In this document: positions 34,724 through 42,647 of the stretch, piece by piece | Position numbering within the stretch: the stretch's first letter is position 1 | Layout of the letters: each line of letters starts with the position of its first letter | Assembly (NCBI GenBank): GCA_903883645.1 | Contig: CAISBR010000112.1 | Coordinates: forward strand, 1-42,647 | DNA from: an uncultured Myxococcales bacterium | GTDB taxonomy: Bacteria; Myxococcota_A; UBA9042 | Reading direction: 5' to 3' | DNA: 42,647 nucleotides | The notes under the pieces: generated by a model | Databases searched by the model: none | Told to the model about the DNA's origin: nothing | Seen by the model: only the letters and a program-made list of their open reading frames with translations | Made by a program: the position numbers and the translations under genes

Positions 34724-35814
34724 ACCCCACGCCGCTAGCGTCTGAAATCTACCGGCCGGCGCCACTGGCAGGGCCTGTGTTGCTCAGGGCTTTGACGCTG
34801 GGGCTGCGGTTGTTGCCGCCTGAGCTCGCCCATCACCTAGCCTTGGCCGCGTTGGCTCTGGCCGGTCGCGTGCACCTGGGCCGCCTGCTGTTACCCCGCC
34901 TGCTGCCGCCGCCACCGCCGATGCCGCTGCAGCTTGGCGACTTGATGTTTATCAACCGTGTGGGGCTGGCCGCGGGCTACGACAAGAATGCCGTGGCGCT
35001 AGAGGGCCTTGCGCTGCTTGGCTTTGGCCATATCGAGGTGGGGACGATCACGCCGCAGCCGCAGCCGGGTAACCAAAAGCCCCGTGTATTTCGCCGGTTG
35101 CGGCAGGGGGCGCTCATCAACCGCATGGGCTTCCCTAGCCTTGGCGCCGCGGTGGTGGCGCGCCGGTTGCAGCGCTATCGGTTGGGCCACCCGCTGGGCA
35201 CGCCGCCGCTGTTGGCGGTCAATATCGGCAAGAACAAGCAGACGCCGCTAGCCGAAGCTGCGAGCGACTATGCGCTGGCGGCGACCCAGTTGGCCCCGTA
35301 TGCCGACCTGCTGGTGATCAATGTGAGTTCGCCAAATACGCCTGAATTACGAGCTCTTCAGACCCCCGAACACTTGGCGCGAATCCTACAGGCCACCCGG
35401 GTGGCGGCGCGTACGGCGGCGGGGCGCGATCTGCCGGTGTGGGTCAAGCTGGCACCCGACCTAGATGGCGATGATTTGTCTATTATTGTCAAGCAGTTGT
35501 GTGCCGACGGGCTGGTGCTGACCAATACGACGGTGGCGCGACCGACGGAGCTTGACCGCGGCGATCAGGCGGGCGGCCTGTCGGGCTGGCCCCTGGCGCA
35601 GCGGGCGCTAGCGGTTCAGAGTCAAGTAATAAACCAGGGTTGCAACTTGCCGGTGATCGCTTCGGGAGGGGTCGTCGGTCCTGTGCAAGCGGTCGAGCGG
35701 TTGCGCGGCGGCGCCAGCTTGGTACAGCTGTGGACCGGTTTGGTACTGCGCGGTCCGGCGCTGATAGGCCTGGTGGGCCGGGCGCTGGCCGACGTTGAGG
35801 GGCAGCATGACTGA
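34720..35814 (+). CDS. pyrD: Dihydroorotate dehydrogenase, quinone-dependent (class 2)
   Basis: 364 residues from GTG 34720, overlapping the previous stop (GTGA). The N-terminal helical extension (LLRALTLGLRLLPPELAHHLALAAL, then Leu/Pro-rich) is the membrane-associated segment that distinguishes class 2. FMN-site motifs: GLAAGYDKNA, EVGTITPQPQPGNQKPR, INRMGFPSLG, NIGKNKQTP, NVSSPNTPELRALQ, VKLAPDL, LTNTTV and ASGGV. It oxidises dihydroorotate and passes electrons to the quinone pool at the inner membrane. Confidence 0.95.
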   Translation: MNPTPLASEIYRPAPLAGPVLLRALTLGLRLLPPELAHHLALAALALAGRVHLGRLLLPRLLPPPPPMPLQLGDLMFINRVGLAAGYDKNAVALEGLALLGFGHIEVGTITPQPQPGNQKPRVFRRLRQGALINRMGFPSLGAAVVARRLQRYRLGHPLGTPPLLAVNIGKNKQTPLAEAASDYALAATQLAPYADLLVINVSSPNTPELRALQTPEHLARILQATRVAARTAAGRDLPVWVKLAPDLDGDDLSIIVKQLCADGLVLTNTTVARPTELDRGDQAGGLSGWPLAQRALAVQSQVINQGCNLPVIASGGVVGPVQAVERLRGGASLVQLWTGLVLRGPALIGLVGRALADVEGQHD

Positions 35815-37132
35815 GGTATTTGACCTGCTGATTCAAGGGGCTACGGTAGTCTTGCCCAGCGGCTTAGCCCAGGCCAGCGTGGCGTGCCGCTCCGGCCAAA
35901 TCGCCAAAATCATAAGCAACGGCGCCATGTTGCCACCTGCTCGCCAAGTCATCGATGCCCGCGGGCTCTGGCTGCTGCCGGGAATCATCGACACCCAGGT
36001 GCACTTTCGCGAGCCGGGTAACGCCCATAAAGAGGACCTAAGCTCTGGGACTGCTGCGGCAATTCTGGGCGGAGTGACCTGTATCTTCGATATGCCGAAC
36101 ACCCAGCCGCCGATCACCTCGCTTGGGGCGTTACAGGCCAAGCTCGATGCGGCGCGCGGTCGTTGCCGCTGTGATTACGCGTTCTTTGTGGGTGCCACGG
36201 CCGAAAACGCCGCGGAGCTCGCGGCCCTGGAGCAAGAACCCGGTTGCGCCGGTGTCAAAGTCTTTATGGGTAGCTCGACCGGCTCGCTGCTTGTCGCCGA
36301 CGACTCGGCGTTGCTCCGTGTGCTGCAAAATGGCCGCCGCCGAGTGGCGATCCATGCCGAAGACGATGAGCGTCTGCAGGAGCGCAAGCCATTGGCTGAG
36401 CAGGGGAAGCCAGCGAGTCACCCGCTCTGGCGCGACACCGAGACGGCTCTGCGTGCCACGCGGCGGATTGTGGCCCTGGCTGAGCAGGCGCGGCGGCCGA
36501 TTCATGTGCTGCATGTTACGAGCGCCGAGGAGCTCGAGTTTCTTAAGGATCACAAGCAATTGGTCACTGTCGAGGCCACGCCGCAGCACCTAACGCTGGC
36601 CGCGCCCGAGTGTTACGAGCAACTTGGCACGCGCGCGCAGATGAATCCGCCCATTCGCGAGGCGCGCCACCGTGCGGCGCTGTGGCACGCCGTGCAATCG
36701 GGCGTCGTCGATATCGTTGGTTCGGACCATGCGCCGCATACCTTGGCCGAAAAGTCGTTGCCCTATCCACAGTCGCCATCGGGTATGCCCGGTGTGCAGA
36801 CGCTGCTGCCACTGCTGCTCGAGCACATGCACCAGGGGCAGCTGACGCTCGAGCGCTTGGTCGATCTGTGCTGCTCAGGCCCGGCGCGCGTGTATGGCAT
36901 CGAGAAGAAGGGCAGTATTCTGCTTGGTTTTGATGCCGATTTCTGTCTGGTGGATCCGGCCGCGACATGGACCTTGCGCGACGCCGACCAGGCCACGCGC
37001 AGCGGCTGGACGCCCTTTGATGGCATGACCGTGCACGGCCGGCCCACGATGACCGTGCTGCGCGGGCAAATTGTTATGCAAGACGGTAAGTTGGTGGGCG
37101 AGGCGCGCGGGCAGCCGGTGCAGTTCGTCTAG
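35807..37132 (+). CDS. pyrC: Dihydroorotase (class I)
   Basis: 441 residues; ATG 35807 overlaps the last codons of pyrD and has GAGGGG upstream. The metal-site motif is DTQVHFREPG; CIFDMPNTQPPIT, GVKVFMGSSTG, AEDDERL, HVLHVTSAEE and VGSDHAPHT follow in the order of class I dihydroorotases, and the length fits that class. It cyclises N-carbamoyl-aspartate to dihydroorotate. Last gene of the pyr operon; its stop codon is immediately followed, with no gap, by the stop of the convergent lipoprotein gene. Confidence 0.93.
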   Translation: MTEVFDLLIQGATVVLPSGLAQASVACRSGQIAKIISNGAMLPPARQVIDARGLWLLPGIIDTQVHFREPGNAHKEDLSSGTAAAILGGVTCIFDMPNTQPPITSLGALQAKLDAARGRCRCDYAFFVGATAENAAELAALEQEPGCAGVKVFMGSSTGSLLVADDSALLRVLQNGRRRVAIHAEDDERLQERKPLAEQGKPASHPLWRDTETALRATRRIVALAEQARRPIHVLHVTSAEELEFLKDHKQLVTVEATPQHLTLAAPECYEQLGTRAQMNPPIREARHRAALWHAVQSGVVDIVGSDHAPHTLAEKSLPYPQSPSGMPGVQTLLPLLLEHMHQGQLTLERLVDLCCSGPARVYGIEKKGSILLGFDADFCLVDPAATWTLRDADQATRSGWTPFDGMTVHGRPTMTVLRGQIVMQDGKLVGEARGQPVQFV

Positions 37133-39769
37133 CTACGGCTTGGCCAACTCTTCTTCGATGACAGCGCCAATGATCTTCGGCGAATAGCCCCATTGCGCCA
37201 GCGCCACCTTGCCGTCCTTGCCCACCACATACACGATCGGCATCGGCGGGCCAAACGGAATCGGCTGCCCCAGCGTCACGTCGAGCACTTCGGACCAGTC
37301 GTGGCCGTCTTTGGTGGTCAGCGGCGAGTGCAGGACGGGGAAGGGTAGCTCCAGAATCGGCACCTCGGGCGCGCTGCCCGTATCCCACGGATTGATGCCG
37401 ACTACTGCCAATTGCCCAGAATCCATCCAGGGTTTCAAGTGGCGCGCCGCCGCGGCCATGCCCATAAAGCCGACCGGACACGAGTGGGCTGCGATCAGCA
37501 CCACGCTCACCTTGCCGGCGATGGTCGCGTTGACGTTCCAACTCGTGCCCTTTAGGTCGCTATACACCAGCGGCGGCAGCGCATCGCCCGGATGCAGCCA
37601 CGTCGTCTCGATGAACGGCAGCGACAGCGGCTCGGCAGTTAACGGGTCTGTGTAGAGCGTAATCGTATGATCCGTAACGCCCTTCTTCATCTTGCTCATC
37701 TGGAACGGAATGGTTACCAGCGCCCCCGGCGCCACCAGCCACGGCCCCATCTTGACCTGCACGCCGTTGCCATAGGCCTCTTGCACCTCGACCTTGGTGA
37801 CCTTGGCTTCGACCTGGCCCGCGTTGTAAACCCGCACCGCGCTTTGGATTTTACTCCCCAGCGGAATCATCGGCGCATACACCACCGGCTGCGCCAGCAG
37901 CACCGGACCGTCTTGGCCCTTGCTAGGCTCGATGTGCAGGCGGCGCACGTCTTGGAACTCGGCAGCCATCAAGGTCTTTGCGTCGATCGGATCCACGTCT
38001 AGCGCGAAACGCGGACTGCGCGAGGCGCCGCGAATCAGCAGCGGACCCGAACCACTCGCCGGCACATCGATCGCCACCACATAGTGCCCCGCCGCCGCAT
38101 AGCCGTGGTCGCCCTGGCCCCACACCCCGTATGCCGACGACGGCACCGCCACCGAGCCAAGCAGCTGCGGCTGCATCCCATTACTCAGGTCGAACAGGTG
38201 CACTTGCCCCGACAAGTCGCCCACCCACACCCGCGCGCCGTCGACGTGTAGGTTGCCCGCCACACCCGGCGTGGGCACAAACGCACCCCAGGGCGACTGG
38301 TTGCCGTCGACTAGCTGCAAATCGACCACATGCAGGCCCAAATTGCTGCCCACCACCAGGTGGTTCGCATCGAGCTGCCGAATGTCCCAAATATCGCAGC
38401 CAGGCGGGGGCGGCACCACCAGCACTTTGCTCTGCAGCGTGGTGTCGATGCGCCAAATGCCTTGGCGATGGGCGGCGATGAACAGGTGGCCGTCGATGAT
38501 GCTCATGCCCTCGCTGCCCAACATGCCGTTCGACGAGAGCCACACCTTGTCGAGCAGCACCATGTCGTCGCCGCCGTTGACTTGGGCGACCTGCAAGTAG
38601 CCGTTGCGACTCGAGCAGAACATTTGGTTGCCGGTGCGCACCAAGCGGTTGCACATCTGGCCATTGTGGACGACCCAGTTGGCCAAGGGCTTTGACAGCG
38701 TTGGATCCGTTGGGAAATCGAAGCTAACGTATCCGTCTTGCGAGCCCGCCACCCACAGGCGCTGATCCTGTACCAGTCCCTGCATAAAGTGGGCCGCGCC
38801 GTCTTTGGTGGGCGGCGTGAACACCACGTCGACCTGGCTGAGGGGGCTGCTGTAGTTCGCATTGGCGCCGAGTAGGCAGACCTTGTTTAAGCCTCCGGGG
38901 CCAAATAGCGTCATCACCTGCAGGCTGACCGTGGCAATGGCGCCGTCGCTCACCGTGACCGTGCCGGCCGCGCTTCCATCGCACAACATGCCGCCCGCTA
39001 CCGTGTAGCCCGATGCGTTCTTTACCCAGGCCAAGACCTGCCATTTCCCCGGCGCCGCGTGCAGGTACAGCGTCATGGGCAGTGCGCCGGTCTGGTCGGC
39101 CAGCGTGTCGGGGCCCGTCACCGCCGGGGCATTCGGGTCTGCGGCTGGTTTACCGCCACCCGCGTCGCCGCCGTCTAGGCCGAGCGACACCGTGCCAGCC
39201 ATGCCATCGACGAGGCCTGTTACCGTTACGATCAAGTTGGTGTTGCTCGGGGCGCCGGGCGGCAGCACCGGGGTTGAGCTCGAGTCGCCCGCACCGGCTG
39301 CATCCGCGCCCAGCAGGCCAGTATCCGCAGCGGTTTCGCCATCCGCAGCATTGGCAGTTTCTGCCGCCGCATCCGCTGAAGGCGAGGCCGCGTCTGCCAT
39401 CAGCTCAGGGTTATCGCTGTCGGCCTCGTCTTTCGCTGCAGTATCCAGTGGTTGAGCCCCTTCGTCTAGCGGCGCCGTATCGGCCTGCGCGGCGCCGTCT
39501 ACATCGGCATCGAGCGAAGTCGCTGCATCTTCAGAAGAATACGTGGTTCTGCCAGCGTTGGGGCGTACGGCCGTGGCGCCGGTTGCTGCGTCTTGGGATT
39601 CGGTGGCGTCGGTCGCTAGGTCAGGCCCAAGTGCACCCCTAGGGTCGGGGTCGGCAGCTGAGCAACCTATGGCCGCGACGAGAACCCATGCCACGCCACC
39701 ACCGCGTGCAAGCCATCGCCGCAGTTGATCGCGTATCCGCCTAGATTTCGCAGCCGGAGCAGCGCGCAT
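37133..39769 (-). CDS. Large lipoprotein: beta-propeller-like region plus C-terminal thioredoxin-like domain
   Basis: 878 residues from ATG 39769 (promoter 6 nt upstream); ATG 39820 is an alternative, giving 895. Signal with lipid Cys 36 (LVAAIGC), then about 130 residues of Asp/Ala/Thr linker. LIVTVTGLVDGMAGTVSLGL looks like a beta-sandwich. The middle has repeated short strands (HFMQGLVQDQRLWVAGSQDG, GMSIIDGHLFIAAHRQGIWRID, LHVDGARVWVGDLSGQVHLFD) typical of LVIVD/propeller proteins. A transmembrane-free segment with DHTITLYTDPLTAEPLSLPF resembles an Ig-like DUF1573-type module. The end (VSVVLIAAHSCPVGFMGM...PIVYVVGKDGKVALAQWGYS) is a thioredoxin-like fold with a single Cys (SCPVG) instead of CxxC. 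Function unknown. Confidence 0.75.
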   Translation of the reverse strand: MRAAPAAKSRRIRDQLRRWLARGGGVAWVLVAAIGCSAADPDPRGALGPDLATDATESQDAATGATAVRPNAGRTTYSSEDAATSLDADVDGAAQADTAPLDEGAQPLDTAAKDEADSDNPELMADAASPSADAAAETANAADGETAADTGLLGADAAGAGDSSSTPVLPPGAPSNTNLIVTVTGLVDGMAGTVSLGLDGGDAGGGKPAADPNAPAVTGPDTLADQTGALPMTLYLHAAPGKWQVLAWVKNASGYTVAGGMLCDGSAAGTVTVSDGAIATVSLQVMTLFGPGGLNKVCLLGANANYSSPLSQVDVVFTPPTKDGAAHFMQGLVQDQRLWVAGSQDGYVSFDFPTDPTLSKPLANWVVHNGQMCNRLVRTGNQMFCSSRNGYLQVAQVNGGDDMVLLDKVWLSSNGMLGSEGMSIIDGHLFIAAHRQGIWRIDTTLQSKVLVVPPPPGCDIWDIRQLDANHLVVGSNLGLHVVDLQLVDGNQSPWGAFVPTPGVAGNLHVDGARVWVGDLSGQVHLFDLSNGMQPQLLGSVAVPSSAYGVWGQGDHGYAAAGHYVVAIDVPASGSGPLLIRGASRSPRFALDVDPIDAKTLMAAEFQDVRRLHIEPSKGQDGPVLLAQPVVYAPMIPLGSKIQSAVRVYNAGQVEAKVTKVEVQEAYGNGVQVKMGPWLVAPGALVTIPFQMSKMKKGVTDHTITLYTDPLTAEPLSLPFIETTWLHPGDALPPLVYSDLKGTSWNVNATIAGKVSVVLIAAHSCPVGFMGMAAAARHLKPWMDSGQLAVVGINPWDTGSAPEVPILELPFPVLHSPLTTKDGHDWSEVLDVTLGQPIPFGPPMPIVYVVGKDGKVALAQWGYSPKIIGAVIEEELAKP

Positions 39770-39775
39770 ATCTGC

Positions 39776-39804
39776 ATCTTTGCGCCTGCCGGGCCCTGGG
39801 TCAA
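39776..39804 (-). promoter_or_regulatory. Candidate promoter abutting the propeller lipoprotein start
   Basis: Minus strand: TTGACC (39804-39799), a 17-bp spacer and a weaker -10, AAAGAT (39781-39776), then exactly 6 nt to ATG 39769. No Shine-Dalgarno sequence is present. Confidence 0.4.
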
Positions 39805-39834
39805 GGCCGATCGCACGCATTTGACATCATGAAA

Positions 39835-40659
39835 TCAGTTTGGTTTTGCCGCCAGCTCCCGACCGCGCTGCTGAGCCGCTGCCACCGCCGCTACCAGCTG
39901 CTCGGCCCATGCCCCGGCGTGCAGCCGCGCCAACGCAGCCTCGGTCATGCCTCCGCGGCTCGTCACTTCGGCGCGCAGCTCTGCCGCCGAGCCAGCCGAG
40001 TGCTGCAGCAGGGCCGCGGCTCCAACCACGGTCTGGCGAGCGAGCTGCGCCGCGATCGCTTCTGGAAAATCGCTAGCCTGCGCAGCCTGTTGCAGGGCCT
40101 CGCACAGCGCAAACACATACGCAGGCCCGCAGCCAGCCACGGCGGTAAACGCATCGAACTGCGCTTCTTCCAACAGGTAGTACTTGCCGAGCGGCTGCAG
40201 AAGTTTCTCGGCACGCTGGCGATCGACCAACGGCAGGTCTTCGGCGCCACACATCGCCACAGCGCCCAGGCCCAGGCGCACCGGCGTGTTGGGCATCCAG
40301 CGCACTACCTTGGCCTGCGGCCCTAGACTTGCCCGCAGTTCGGCCAGCGGCACGCCGGCCAGAAGCGAAATCCAGAGAGTGTCCGGCTGCTTAACAGCCA
40401 AAGCCGCCAGTTGGGACAACACCGCACCGCGCTGCTGCGGCTTAAACGCGAGTAAAACCACTTGCGCCTTGGCCGCCGCGGGCAGGTCGAGCGTGCAGGT
40501 AATTCCTAAAGTTTCGACCACTTGCTGGCACGTCTCTCGCCGCGTCGTGCAGGCCCGCACCGCTGTCGCCGTCAGCGTCTGCGTGCTTAGCCACCGGCCG
40601 ATCAGCGCCCGCGCCATGTTGCCGCAGCCAATGCTGCCCACGCTTAGCTCGCTTGCCAC
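39835..40659 (-). CDS. proC: Pyrroline-5-carboxylate reductase
   Basis: 274 residues from GTG 40659, chosen for GGGGGAG just upstream. N-terminal dinucleotide fold VGSIGCGNMARAL; then VVRWMPNTPVRLGLGAVAM, FDAFTAVAGCGPAYVFALCEAL and EVTSRGGMTEAAL, the ProC signature (the usual SPGGTT reads SRGGMT here). It reduces pyrroline-5-carboxylate to proline with NAD(P)H in the cytosol. The start overlaps the fmt stop by 16 bp, so it is probably co-translated with fmt. Confidence 0.93.
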   Translation of the reverse strand: MASELSVGSIGCGNMARALIGRWLSTQTLTATAVRACTTRRETCQQVVETLGITCTLDLPAAAKAQVVLLAFKPQQRGAVLSQLAALAVKQPDTLWISLLAGVPLAELRASLGPQAKVVRWMPNTPVRLGLGAVAMCGAEDLPLVDRQRAEKLLQPLGKYYLLEEAQFDAFTAVAGCGPAYVFALCEALQQAAQASDFPEAIAAQLARQTVVGAAALLQHSAGSAAELRAEVTSRGGMTEAALARLHAGAWAEQLVAAVAAAQQRGRELAAKPN

Positions 40660-41591
40660 AGTCGCTCCCCCACACCGCGCCGCACGCCGCGCACTACATC
40701 GGGCGCCGGTGTCCGGTTCTTGCCCGGTCGCTGCAGCCAAGCCAGGCCCAAGCTGCCCACGCCGCACGCCACCCAGATGCGCTGGCGATCGATGGCGACA
40801 ATCGTGCCAGGTTCAGCTTTATGTTCACCTAGTTGCAGATCTTCCACCGCGACTTTCCACTGCTCGCCCGGTGCCGGGTCCGAGGCAAAGGCGCCACCTG
40901 GCCAAGGCTGCAGACCGCGCAACTGCGCGTGCAACTGCTGCGCTGGTCGCGAAAAATCGAGCAACCCTTCTGCCTTGTCGATCGGCGGCGCAAACGTCAC
41001 CCCTTCGGCGGGTTGCGGCACAGCCACCAGACGGCCTGCTTGCAGATCACCCAGCCGCTGCAGCAGCAACTGTGCCCCTGCATTGGCCAATCGTTCTTCA
41101 AGCTGGGGGGTTGTCTCGTCCGCTCCAATCGCCAGCACCACCCGATCGAGCACCGCGCCCGTGTCGAGGCCGGCGTCCATCTGCATCAGACACACGCCCG
41201 ACTCGCTATCGCCGGCGGCAATCGCCCGGGCAATCGGCGAGGCACCCCGCCAGCGCGGCAGCAGCGATGCGTGCAAGTTGACGCAGCCCAGAGTCGGCAC
41301 ATCGAGCACTTCTTGAGTAAGAATGCGGCCATACGCGGCCACGACACCCAGATCGGGTTGGCGATCGCGCAGCCACTGCGCCAGCGTGCCGTCGCGCACC
41401 TTGGCGGGTTGCAACACATCCAGACCGGTGCTCTCGGCAAAAACCTTTACAGCCGGCGGTTTTAGCTGATTGCCCCGGCCCGCCGGCTTGTCGGGCTGGG
41501 TGACCACACCCACGACGTCGTGCCCGGCCGCCACGAGCGCGGCTAGGGCCGTCACCGCAAAGGGCGGCGAGCCAAAAAACACAATGCGCAC
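40644..41591 (-). CDS. fmt: Methionyl-tRNA formyltransferase
   Basis: 315 residues, same length as E. coli Fmt. FFGSPPFAV opening; catalytic triad N105, H107 and D143 in CVNLHASLLPRWRGASPI and MDAGLDTGAVL, matching E. coli N106, H108 and D144. VVTQPDKPAGRG and IDKAEGLLDFSRPAQQLHAQLRGLQPWPGG are also conserved. It formylates initiator Met-tRNA. It lies 21 bp after def, the usual pairing, and overlaps proC. Confidence 0.96.
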   Translation of the reverse strand: MRIVFFGSPPFAVTALAALVAAGHDVVGVVTQPDKPAGRGNQLKPPAVKVFAESTGLDVLQPAKVRDGTLAQWLRDRQPDLGVVAAYGRILTQEVLDVPTLGCVNLHASLLPRWRGASPIARAIAAGDSESGVCLMQMDAGLDTGAVLDRVVLAIGADETTPQLEERLANAGAQLLLQRLGDLQAGRLVAVPQPAEGVTFAPPIDKAEGLLDFSRPAQQLHAQLRGLQPWPGGAFASDPAPGEQWKVAVEDLQLGEHKAEPGTIVAIDRQRIWVACGVGSLGLAWLQRPGKNRTPAPDVVRGVRRGVGERLWQAS

Positions 41592-41612
41592 GGCAACCTG
41601 CGATGTATGGGG

Positions 41613-42185
41613 TTAGGGATTGCTGACGGTTTGCGGCGGTCGGCGCACCTTGGTCTGGGCACGGAACTGCTTGTCGTCGATGGTCTCGCGGTGGGCCCGC
41701 GTATAGTCGCGCAGGGCGATGCGCTTCTTTAGCGGCGACAGCCGGTCAACAAACGTAATGCCGTCAAGGTGATCGAACTCGTGCTGCGCGCAAATTGCCA
41801 CCAAGCCGCGCATCGTGGCCGAGTGCTCGGCGCCGCTGCGGTCTTGCCACACCAGGTCGACCTCGGCCGCGCGAATCACGTTTTCGTATAGGCCGGGGAA
41901 CGACAGGCAACCCTCTTCGTACTTGATCTCGCCGCGCCGCGCCAAAATGCGCGGGTTGATAATTTCGAGTCTTCCCGTGCGGTTATCGCCCTCGAGCGGC
42001 ACATCCATGATGAAGAACCGCAGCGACTGCCCCACCTGATTGGCGGCGAGCCCAATGCCGTCTTTGATCATCGTCTCGTACATGTCGTCGAGCAGCTGAT
42101 GCAGCTCCGCGTCGAACCGCGTGACTTCGGCGCAACGCGTGCTCAGAATCGGGTCGGGATAGGTGACGATCAGCAGTTTGGCCAC
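41613..42185 (-). CDS. def: Peptide deformylase
   Basis: 190 residues from GTG 42185, with GGAAGGAAAG upstream. Motif 1 GIGLAANQ (43-50), motif 2 EGCLS (91-95, metal ligand Cys93), motif 3 HEFDH (135-139, metal ligands His135 and His139, Glu136 catalytic), followed by LDGITFVDRLSPLKK. It removes the N-formyl group from nascent proteins. The in-frame upstream extension overlaps the preceding gene and has no family similarity. A C-terminal basic tail (TKVRRPPQTVSNP) extends past the core. Confidence 0.96.
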   Translation of the reverse strand: MAKLLIVTYPDPILSTRCAEVTRFDAELHQLLDDMYETMIKDGIGLAANQVGQSLRFFIMDVPLEGDNRTGRLEIINPRILARRGEIKYEEGCLSFPGLYENVIRAAEVDLVWQDRSGAEHSATMRGLVAICAQHEFDHLDGITFVDRLSPLKKRIALRDYTRAHRETIDDKQFRAQTKVRRPPQTVSNP

Positions 42186-42198
42186 GAGCTTTCCTTCC

Positions 42199-42591
42199 TT
42201 ATTCTGCAGTCTTGGCGCGGCGCGGCTTGGCCTTAGGCTTGGCAGCAGGGCTTTCGGCCGCGTGGCTCGCCTCGGCATGGTCGGCGGCGGCGCGGGCACG
42301 ATTTATCTCATTCTGTGCTTCGTCAAGCTGATCGCGCACTTCGGCCAGGTTATCTTCTAGGTCACGGATCGAGCGACGCATCTTGGCCACATCATCGCGC
42401 GTCACCAACTCGAGCGTCGACGCCAGGTTCTTGACCCGCCGTTCGACCAAATCGCGCGCCTCAGCCCGCAAGTTGATCGCCGCGACGAGCGCCTGCTGTA
42501 GCTGCGGATTCCCAATCACCTTCAGCGTGGCATCCGAAGCGAGCACCTTGCTGACCTGTTTGGCCGCAATATCCTTAATTTGACTTAGCAT
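42199..42591 (-). CDS. Coiled-coil protein, UbiK/BMFP- or phasin-like
   Basis: 130 residues. GAGAGGACGACA precedes the ATG. It is almost entirely helical; LVAAINLRAEARDLVERRV and LASTLELVTRDDVAKMRRSIRDLEDNLAEVRDQLDEAQ resemble the C-terminal coiled coil of UbiK/BMFP proteins, which trimerise, and also phasins. The tail is Ala/Lys/Pro/Arg-rich (KPKAKPRRAKTAE), like PHB-granule-associated or DNA-binding tails. It lies 13 bp before def. The true role is undetermined. Confidence 0.65.
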   Translation of the reverse strand: MLSQIKDIAAKQVSKVLASDATLKVIGNPQLQQALVAAINLRAEARDLVERRVKNLASTLELVTRDDVAKMRRSIRDLEDNLAEVRDQLDEAQNEINRARAAADHAEASHAAESPAAKPKAKPRRAKTAE

Positions 42592-42605
42592 TGTCGTCCT
42601 CTCTG

Positions 42606-42647
42606 TTAGGGGCAGCCGCAGGCAGCGATGTCGGGGCAGCAGTCGCC
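42606..42647 (-). CDS. C-terminal end of a cysteine-rich protein (start outside window)
   Basis: Reading the minus strand from the window edge gives GDCCPDIAACGCP and a TAA at 42608-42606, 14 bp before the coiled-coil gene start at 42591. The GDCCxD...C pattern recalls the end of a somatomedin-B-type module, such as GSCCSDF...CAC in the 570-residue lipoprotein. Only 13 residues are visible. Confidence 0.35.
   Translation of the reverse strand, partial: GDCCPDIAACGCP

Overview
The window is a high-G+C stretch of a Gram-negative chromosome. Many predicted lipoproteins carry long Asp/Ala/Thr linkers and cysteine-rich exported modules. There is an atpF'-F-H-A-G-D-C operon without atpB/E, and 2-oxoacid:ferredoxin oxidoreductase genes beside pyrimidine genes. 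This combination points to the Myxococcota/Bradymonadota (former Deltaproteobacteria) lineage; that placement is inference. I see no rRNA, tRNA, CRISPR array, transposase or phage gene. About a dozen of the 37 genes encode predicted lipoproteins.

Layout. 1-3163: two tail-to-tail cysteine-rich proteins, an OprO/P-type porin and a small lipoprotein. 3176-7099: an FG-GAP/ASPIC lipoprotein, a regulatory-looking gap, a NUDIX hydrolase and another Cys-rich lipoprotein. 7201-14769: the ATP synthase operon with its promoter, ending in a TPR-like lipoprotein. 14780-17676: a lipoprotein of unknown function, then an isoaspartyl-dipeptidase-like amidohydrolase on the other strand. 17788-19594: a lipoprotein-like protein ending in tandem AATKIGC heptads, followed after 7 nt by a radical SAM enzyme with an auxiliary-cluster cysteine set. 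This is the best candidate here for an undescribed system. 19714-28549: three large secreted lipoproteins (somatomedin-B-like/Cys-repeat, PPC-domain, and a 1656-residue metzincin-like protease). 28762-32152: a five-gene ferredoxin oxidoreductase operon with a P-loop ATPase. 32280-37132: a divergent, overlapping pyr operon (pyrB, a pyrF-pyrE fusion, pyrD, pyrC). 37133-42647: a minus-strand series of coiled-coil protein, def, fmt, proC and a large propeller/thioredoxin-like lipoprotein.

How genes work together. The ATP synthase genes supply the F1 sector and stator; the membrane a and c subunits must be elsewhere. The pyr genes cover UMP synthesis from carbamoyl phosphate. The oxidoreductase genes would link 2-oxoacid oxidation to ferredoxin. 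fmt and def add and remove the formyl group of initiator methionine.

Regulation read by eye. Several starts have a TTGnCn box, a 17-bp spacer and a -10 often preceded by GC. Three genes (1618 plus strand, 17676 and 39769 minus strand) have the -10 hexamer exactly 6 nt before the ATG, which would give leaderless mRNAs.
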